From positions 625,185-689,184 of the forward strand of contig VFIW01000016.1 of NCBI GenBank assembly GCA_006386115.1: a stretch of DNA of 64,000 nt, read 5' to 3'. A model generated the notes under the pieces. That model ran no database searches and had not been told where the DNA came from. It saw only the letters and a list, made by a program, of their open reading frames with translations. Numbering within the stretch: the first letter of the stretch is position 1; every line of letters starts with the position of its first letter. Source of the DNA: Globisporangium splendens. Taxonomy: Eukaryota > Oomycota > Peronosporomycetes > Pythiales > Pythiaceae. Shown piece after piece: positions 59,245 to 64,000 of the stretch. The translations under genes and the position numbers were made by a program.

Positions 59245-59895
59245 TGTAATGGGCTATACCTAGCCATTACATGAAGGTGGATCTGTTCCCAGATCTAGTG
59301 TGCCGCACACCACCTTCAGTGTGCATTGTGGAGAGACAATTAACAAAGGGATTACGGTACGACAGTCCCACATGCACATGTGACGTCATCCCATGACGTC
59401 ACGAGCGCTCTCTGTGCTGATCAGTGCAGAATGTTGTTCACATGTACTAATCAGTACAGAGTGATGACATCCATGTACTAATCAAGTACTGCGTGATGGT
59501 TCCTACTTGGGAAACTGCACTGGTGATGAGACCGACGTGTGTCTGCCACCTAAAGTGAGTGGCTGTAGCCAATCACTTTGCAGGGAATTTTCCACAGGAC
59601 TTCAAGTTCAAGTTTCCAGTAGATCCCGTAGGTTCAACCTCAGTGTACCCAAGGTTTTATATATCATATTCATAGGTTTTATTGTGTATGTTTAGGTTTT
59701 AGTTATAAAACCTCTAGGAGCCCTTGGGGTTCATTTACAAGTAGCGACAGGAACCATAAGCATTTTAATTCAGTTGCAAATTTTCTCTCAAGCCCTCAAG
59801 TCGTCTTCTCTCCAGATTCTCTGTGAGAATTGCTTCCTCTGGCACAAGCGTGTGTGCCGTGTTTCGGGGACTGTTGTGAACAGCGCCCCATTACA
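59245..59895 (+). repeat. 5' LTR of the plus-strand Gypsy element
   Basis: 651 nt, TGTAATGGGC...CCCATTACA. Paired TGACGTCA sites at 59381-59388 and 59394-59401. A TATA-like ATATAT at about 59658 and a conserved region to the end match the 56403 LTR in inverted orientation. Confidence 0.92.
59415..59499 (+). repeat. Imperfect tandem repeat in LTR U3
   Basis: Three related units about 30 nt apart around GCTGATCAGTGC, GTACTAATCAGTAC and GTACTAATCAAGTAC. They are largely self-complementary and absent from the other LTR. Confidence 0.6.
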
Positions 59896-59897
59896 CC

Positions 59898-59914
59898 TGG
59901 TAGCACTTCGAGCG
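59898..59914 (+). promoter_or_regulatory. Primer-binding site
   Basis: TGGTAGCACTTCGAGCG begins two bases after the LTR. The TGG start would pair with a tRNA 3' CCA. The tRNA species cannot be named from this. Confidence 0.6.
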
Positions 59915-59999
59915 GTCCTTCCAGCGACCAAGCCAAGAAAGGTTTGACGAAGCGGCTTTGAGCACTTCGCGCATTCCTGTCCAAGACCTACTTCCGTCT

Positions 60000-61115
60000 A
60001 TGCCTGGGAACATGGAAGGAGTAGATGTGCCACTCGGTCCAGCAGTACCGGAAACTGTCGAGTTGACGAATGAGTATTTTCCTCATTTGTCTCCTTATGA
60101 GTGGTCGGCGCTGGAGCGGATGCGAAACGTCATCGGGGAGGCTGCTGTAATCAGCCTGCTACGATCGGCGTCTCCTGAAGACCAGAAGAACGCCGCGGTC
60201 AGTTTCATGCACCACGAGATTATTGAATCTCGAAAGCAGGTCGCAACCCCTGTTTCGTCCTTCAGGACGGTGCCGCTGAAGCTGGACGTCTCTCCGTATC
60301 GTGGCGGAGAGAACGAACCTCTTTCGAGATGGTTCGTCGAGTTGGATGCAGCCATCACTGCAAGACAACTGCGAGACCCTTCGCAGCGAGTGTTGTTCGC
60401 GATGTCCAACCTTGCGGGTCGTGCGAAGAGCTGGGCTTATGGGAAGCGTTTGTCGGATCCAAACTGCTTCTACAGCTACGAAGACTTCAAGGCGGAGCTC
60501 AAGGCAGCGTTTGAACCACCGCAGAGCGAGTTCCGTGCGCGTGCCGAGTTCCTCAAGCTTCGCCAAGGCCGTTTCGATCTGCATTCGTATGCACAACGAG
60601 CGCGCTTCTTGGTCTCAAGCATCGTGGACGAGCCGATTGACGTTCCAACGCAAGTTGTGACGTTCATGACGGGTCTGAACGACGGGCCAATCCGGAACCA
60701 ATTGTTCCGTGAGTATCCCAAGACGCTGGACGAAGCCATCAGCCGTGCGATGCAAGAAGAGTTCAGCATCAAGCAAGCCAAGTTCCAAGGGTTTGTGTCG
60801 AGACCAATTCGGCAATCGAATGTCGCGCACGATGGCCCAGAGCCGATGGACATCTCGTACATTTCCACGCCTGGAAATGAACGTCCTCGCAACGATGGAA
60901 AATGTTTCCGTTGTGGGAAGTCGGGTCACTTCGCTCGGAACTGCAAAGTGTCCTTGCCTGACCGGCAAACGACACAGGGTTCGCGCTCGAACAACTACGG
61001 TCGCGGCCGTGGGTTCGATCGTTCCCAACGTTCAAAAACGGGAACGACCAGTAGGGGCGGGGCCTCCTACTGGGCTCGAAAAGAGGACTGTGTTTGTGGA
61101 TACACAGGACTCTAG
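60000..61115 (+). CDS. Gypsy gag polyprotein
   Basis: 371 residues from the first ATG (60000); the frame is open from 59958. It has the retrotransposon gag core (VSPYRGGENEPLSRWFVELD, ANLAGRAKSWAY, LRQGRFDLHSYAQR, FMTGLNDGPIRNQLFREYP) and a CCHC knuckle (CFRCGKSGHFARNC, about 60903). It ends at TAG 61113. Its last 400 nt overlap the start of the pol frame, which is +1 relative to gag. Confidence 0.92.
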   Translation: MPGNMEGVDVPLGPAVPETVELTNEYFPHLSPYEWSALERMRNVIGEAAVISLLRSASPEDQKNAAVSFMHHEIIESRKQVATPVSSFRTVPLKLDVSPYRGGENEPLSRWFVELDAAITARQLRDPSQRVLFAMSNLAGRAKSWAYGKRLSDPNCFYSYEDFKAELKAAFEPPQSEFRARAEFLKLRQGRFDLHSYAQRARFLVSSIVDEPIDVPTQVVTFMTGLNDGPIRNQLFREYPKTLDEAISRAMQEEFSIKQAKFQGFVSRPIRQSNVAHDGPEPMDISYISTPGNERPRNDGKCFRCGKSGHFARNCKVSLPDRQTTQGSRSNNYGRGRGFDRSQRSKTGTTSRGGASYWARKEDCVCGYTGL

Positions 61116-63714
61116 CCCCAATGTGCATGATGCACATGCAGTTTCCACGAGGGAGAACAGTGTCAGTCAAACGTCAAGTTTGATCGTTCTCAAAGTTCAT
61201 GTAGACGGTATTGCAACACCTCTGCGTGCTTTGGTTGACACTGGTGCATCGAACAATTTTGTTCGAAATGAAGTGATCGTCAGGCATGGTGTCTTCGTGC
61301 CTGATGCGAACGAAGAGAAGACGATGGTTATACGGTTGGCCAACGGGTCGACTGTGAAGATGCCGAAGCGCGTGGTGCGCTTGGCAATGAAGTGTGAAGA
61401 TTTCCGAGGTGAAGACGAGTTTATTCTACTCGACCTCGATGACAAGTTTGACATCATCCTGGGCATGCCGTGGTTGAAGCGTTATCAACCTAGCATTGAC
61501 TGGATGAAGATGAAGATCTCCGTTGACAAGTCACGTGATGTTGACTTGTGCTGCACAACAACGGATGAAGTGGTGTGGGTTTACACATCTGTGGAAGAGA
61601 TCCCGGATGGCCCTTGTGATATTGCGGTGTGCGATGGCCCCCCATGTTCACGAGCGGTACCCATCTTGAAGAAGACTACTGGAGGTGGAGCAGTCAGGCG
61701 CCAACAAAAGACTGTCTCCTTTGCCATCGACCCCATGGGTGAGGCGATGTGCGTGGAAGAAACGAATGGGAAAAGAGCCGAAGAGCCATCCCGAGAGAAG
61801 AAGAAGAAGACCAGCAAGGAGAGTGTCCCGTGTGCCCCTGATCAAGGTACAAGTTACGGTGACGAAGGAAGTGTCCAAGCACAAGACATTTCAAGCGAGT
61901 TTGCGAATATCGCGGTCTACAATGAAGATGGTGACGTGGATATAATCCGTCACGTGAAGATTGAAAATCCTCCAAGCTCTGTTGAAGATTTGGTTTCCTT
62001 GCCGTGGATGAGCAAGAAGACGCTGAAGCGTAGCCTAGCGAAAGGCGAAATTTCGCAGGTCTGCATGATCGTCGATGAAGTTGCCGACGATGTCATCAAC
62101 ACTGTGGAAGTGTTCGATGAGAAGACACGGAAGGAAAGGTTTGATGAGCAGTCGTGGGACGCTCTCAAAACGAACCCCGTGTATGAACTTGTCAAGGAAT
62201 ATGAGGACATATTCCCTGACAAGGTGCCGGACGAACTGCCATTCGATAGAGGCGTTCGTCATGAGATTGACATACTTCCTGGCACGAAGTACTGCATCAC
62301 ACGGCAGTGGCCGTTGCCAAGAGAACAAGTCGTTGCGATCGACGAGTTCTTTGCGCAACGTGCCAAGGCTGGGCATGTGCGAGAGAGCAAGTCTCCACAT
62401 TGTAGCCCAACCTTCTGTGTGAAGAAGGCAACTGGTGGTTGGCGCATCGTTCACGCCTTCAACAAGCTGAACGACGCTACCATTCCAGCCCAAACTCCGG
62501 TTCCACGCAAGGATATGATCCTTGACGGAATGGTTGTCAGTACTGTCTTCAGTGCTATCGATCTGAAAGATGGGTTCTATCAGATTCGAATGCGCGAAGA
62601 TGATGTTCCACTAACTGCAGTGAGTACCCCGAGTGGTATGCTGTGGGAATGGTTAGTGATGCCACAGGGACTGAAGAACGCTCCTGCGACTTTCAATAGG
62701 ATGGTCACGAATCTACTTCGTCCATTGAGAGGGTTTGCACCGAGTTACTTTGACGATATATTCGTTCATAGTAAAACCACGGGTGAAAAGTCTGACGTTG
62801 ATGTTCATCTTGACCATCTCCGTCAAGTCTTTCAGGTCATGCGAGAGAACAAGCTCTACGCTAACCTGAAGAAGTGCATATTCTTTGCACCAGAGATCCC
62901 CGTTCTCGGCTGCTTTGTGGGAAAGCATGGCGTTCGAGTCGATCCGGAGAAGGTCAAAGCTATTGACGATTGGCCTGTGCCTCAGAACGTCAAACAGCTA
63001 CGACAATGGTTGGGTTTGGCCAATTACTTGCACAAGTACACGCGCAATTATGCAGCGTTGGTGCAACCGCTCACACAGCTCCTGAAGAAGGACATTGAGT
63101 GGGAGTGGTCCAGTGACCATCAAATGGCATTTGCCGAAGTGAAGAGGAGTCTGCGAGAAGGTCCCGTGCTGGCAATTGCAAACCACGACAAGCCTTTTCA
63201 TGTGGTTTGCGATGCAAGCGACTATGCCATCGGTTGCGCGTTGATGCAACACGATGATGAGGGTCATGAGCGAGTTGTGTCGTATCAGTCACGACAACTC
63301 CGACCCGCAGAACGGAACTACCCAGTTCATGACAAAGAACTTCTGGCGATGAAGTATTCTTTGGTCAAGTTCCGTGTCTACCTGCTTGGCGAGGAGCGCT
63401 TCGCGATCTACACAGATCATGCGTCGCTGCGTACAGCGGTAAAGACTCCTCACTTGTCGCAAAGAATGGCGAGATGGTTCTCCTTCTTTGCAGAGTACAA
63501 CTTTGTTGTACACTACAAGCCAGGCAAGACTAACATCTTAGCCGATGCGCTGTCAAGACGTCCGGATTACGATCCGAAGACCAAGAGTGAAGGCACGGAC
63601 GGAGCGTGTCGACTCTGCGAAGATGTTCAAGCGATCGCGGTGCAGCTACGACTCAGTTGCGAGAAGAGATCGTCGAAGGGTACAAGTCTGACGAAACATG
63701 TCAGGACTTGTTGA
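60709..63714 (+). CDS. Gypsy pol: protease, reverse transcriptase, RNase H (frameshifted 3' end)
   Basis: Aspartic protease LRALVDTGASNNFVRNE (about 61220) and ILGMPWLKRYQPSIDW. Reverse transcriptase: KATGGWRIVHAFNKLNDATI, FSAIDLKDGFYQIRM, MPQGLKNAPATFNRM and YFDDIFVHSK (the YxDD box). RNase H: FHVVCDASDYAIGCALMQ, YTDHASLRTAV and ILADALSRRPDY. The frame breaks near 63645. The downstream frame (63606-63908) carries the HHCC-type start (VHRFRVHNGLLHYAVEQ) and then meets a TAG at 63906 inside the usual GGHLG motif. Expression of pol would need a shift from gag in the overlap. Confidence 0.92.
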   Translation: MSIPRRWTKPSAVRCKKSSASSKPSSKGLCRDQFGNRMSRTMAQSRWTSRTFPRLEMNVLATMENVSVVGSRVTSLGTAKCPCLTGKRHRVRARTTTVAAVGSIVPNVQKRERPVGAGPPTGLEKRTVFVDTQDSSPNVHDAHAVSTRENSVSQTSSLIVLKVHVDGIATPLRALVDTGASNNFVRNEVIVRHGVFVPDANEEKTMVIRLANGSTVKMPKRVVRLAMKCEDFRGEDEFILLDLDDKFDIILGMPWLKRYQPSIDWMKMKISVDKSRDVDLCCTTTDEVVWVYTSVEEIPDGPCDIAVCDGPPCSRAVPILKKTTGGGAVRRQQKTVSFAIDPMGEAMCVEETNGKRAEEPSREKKKKTSKESVPCAPDQGTSYGDEGSVQAQDISSEFANIAVYNEDGDVDIIRHVKIENPPSSVEDLVSLPWMSKKTLKRSLAKGEISQVCMIVDEVADDVINTVEVFDEKTRKERFDEQSWDALKTNPVYELVKEYEDIFPDKVPDELPFDRGVRHEIDILPGTKYCITRQWPLPREQVVAIDEFFAQRAKAGHVRESKSPHCSPTFCVKKATGGWRIVHAFNKLNDATIPAQTPVPRKDMILDGMVVSTVFSAIDLKDGFYQIRMREDDVPLTAVSTPSGMLWEWLVMPQGLKNAPATFNRMVTNLLRPLRGFAPSYFDDIFVHSKTTGEKSDVDVHLDHLRQVFQVMRENKLYANLKKCIFFAPEIPVLGCFVGKHGVRVDPEKVKAIDDWPVPQNVKQLRQWLGLANYLHKYTRNYAALVQPLTQLLKKDIEWEWSSDHQMAFAEVKRSLREGPVLAIANHDKPFHVVCDASDYAIGCALMQHDDEGHERVVSYQSRQLRPAERNYPVHDKELLAMKYSLVKFRVYLLGEERFAIYTDHASLRTAVKTPHLSQRMARWFSFFAEYNFVVHYKPGKTNILADALSRRPDYDPKTKSEGTDGACRLCEDVQAIAVQLRLSCEKRSSKGTSLTKHVRTC

Positions 63715-64000
63715 AGTACTTCAAGGACCCTTCGGACAAAGCACTGCAAGGTCTTCCGTCACGCACAAGGTCGCGAGTTCACCGCTTCCGAGTACACAAT
63801 GGGTTGTTGCACTACGCGGTTGAACAAGGGGATACAGCAAGGGTTGTTGCTCCCAACGACGAAGGTCTGCGTCATCGACTCTTGTATGAGTACCATGACA
63901 GTCCTTAGGGTGGCCATCTCGGGACGTTGAGAAAACGGTTCTCAGTCTTTCGGGATTACTCCTGGCCAAAAGGTACAAGTCCGGGTGCGCAAGTATGTGA
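63640..64000 (+). pseudogene. Degenerate integrase N-terminus of the plus-strand Gypsy
   Basis: Continues pol in another frame with a TAG at 63906-63908, directly before GGHLGTL, and a further apparent frame change before VRKYV at the window edge. At least three lesions lie within 360 nt. Confidence 0.7.

Larger units (their letters stand above)
59245..64000 (+). mobile_element. Gypsy retrotransposon, 5' part, running off the window
   Basis: LTR, primer-binding site, gag and pol in order. The integrase zinc-binding region at the right edge is frameshifted and has a stop. The left edge sits exactly in the integrase gene of the minus-strand element; ACTTG (59240-59244) is the candidate left target duplication. 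Confidence 0.92.

Noticed and set aside
1..64000. tRNA, rRNA or CRISPR features
   Set aside because: No cloverleaf with matching A and B boxes and no regularly spaced direct repeats were seen by eye.

Overview
This window looks like nuclear DNA from an oomycete (Peronosporales or Pythiales type). The evidence is dense genes on both strands with short GT-AG introns (about 50-100 nt), oomycete initiator-like elements just upstream of start codons, a myosin carrying IQ, ankyrin and PH modules, a decayed Crinkler (CRN) effector copy, and chromodomain Gypsy retrotransposons. The CRN N-terminal motif reads LYLSK. That is nearer to the LxLYLAR/K form reported for Pythium-type CRNs than to the LxLFLAK of Phytophthora, but this is only a hint about genus.

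Layout. From 1 to about 50 kb the DNA is gene-dense, and neighbours mostly alternate as divergent or convergent pairs. In order: FYVE PI3P 5-kinase FAB1/PIKfyve (+, 5' end uncertain); an IQ/TPR-like protein (-, two apparent homopolymer frameshifts); WDR68/DCAF7 (+); an AMP-binding ligase (-); an acidic nuclear-type protein of unknown function (+); the DRG1 GTPase (-); a mitochondrial SAM carrier (+); transaldolase (+); a broken zinc-finger duplicate (+); a predicted thymine-hypermodification-type enzyme with zinc fingers and a PHD finger (+); a double-SANT protein (-); COG1 (+); a myosin (+); a secreted Cys-rich protein (-); IMP4 (-); a zinc-knuckle TUTase/poly(A) polymerase (-); an AMBRA1-like WD40 protein (+); a TLDc/MEAK7-like protein (-); and a NIPA-type transporter with a Frizzled-like ectodomain (+).

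From about 50 kb rightward the character changes. A fragmented CRN copy and an RNase H relic flank one intact quinone oxidoreductase. Then two related Gypsy elements lie head to head. A plus-strand element (5' LTR, gag, pol) begins exactly inside the integrase ORF of a minus-strand element, which is a nested insertion. The minus-strand element also carries a 350-codon coiled-coil ORF on the opposite strand, overlapping its integrase/chromodomain tail.

Best candidates for new biology: (1) the zinc-finger/HMUDK-helical-like/PHD gene at 21.8-23.8 kb with its broken tandem copy, suggesting a nuclear enzyme acting on modified DNA bases; (2) the antisense coiled-coil ORF next to a 3' LTR, together with paired TGACGTCA sites kept in both LTRs; (3) the Frizzled-like CRD fused to a NIPA transporter. 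All functional calls rest on reading motifs by eye; no database search was run.
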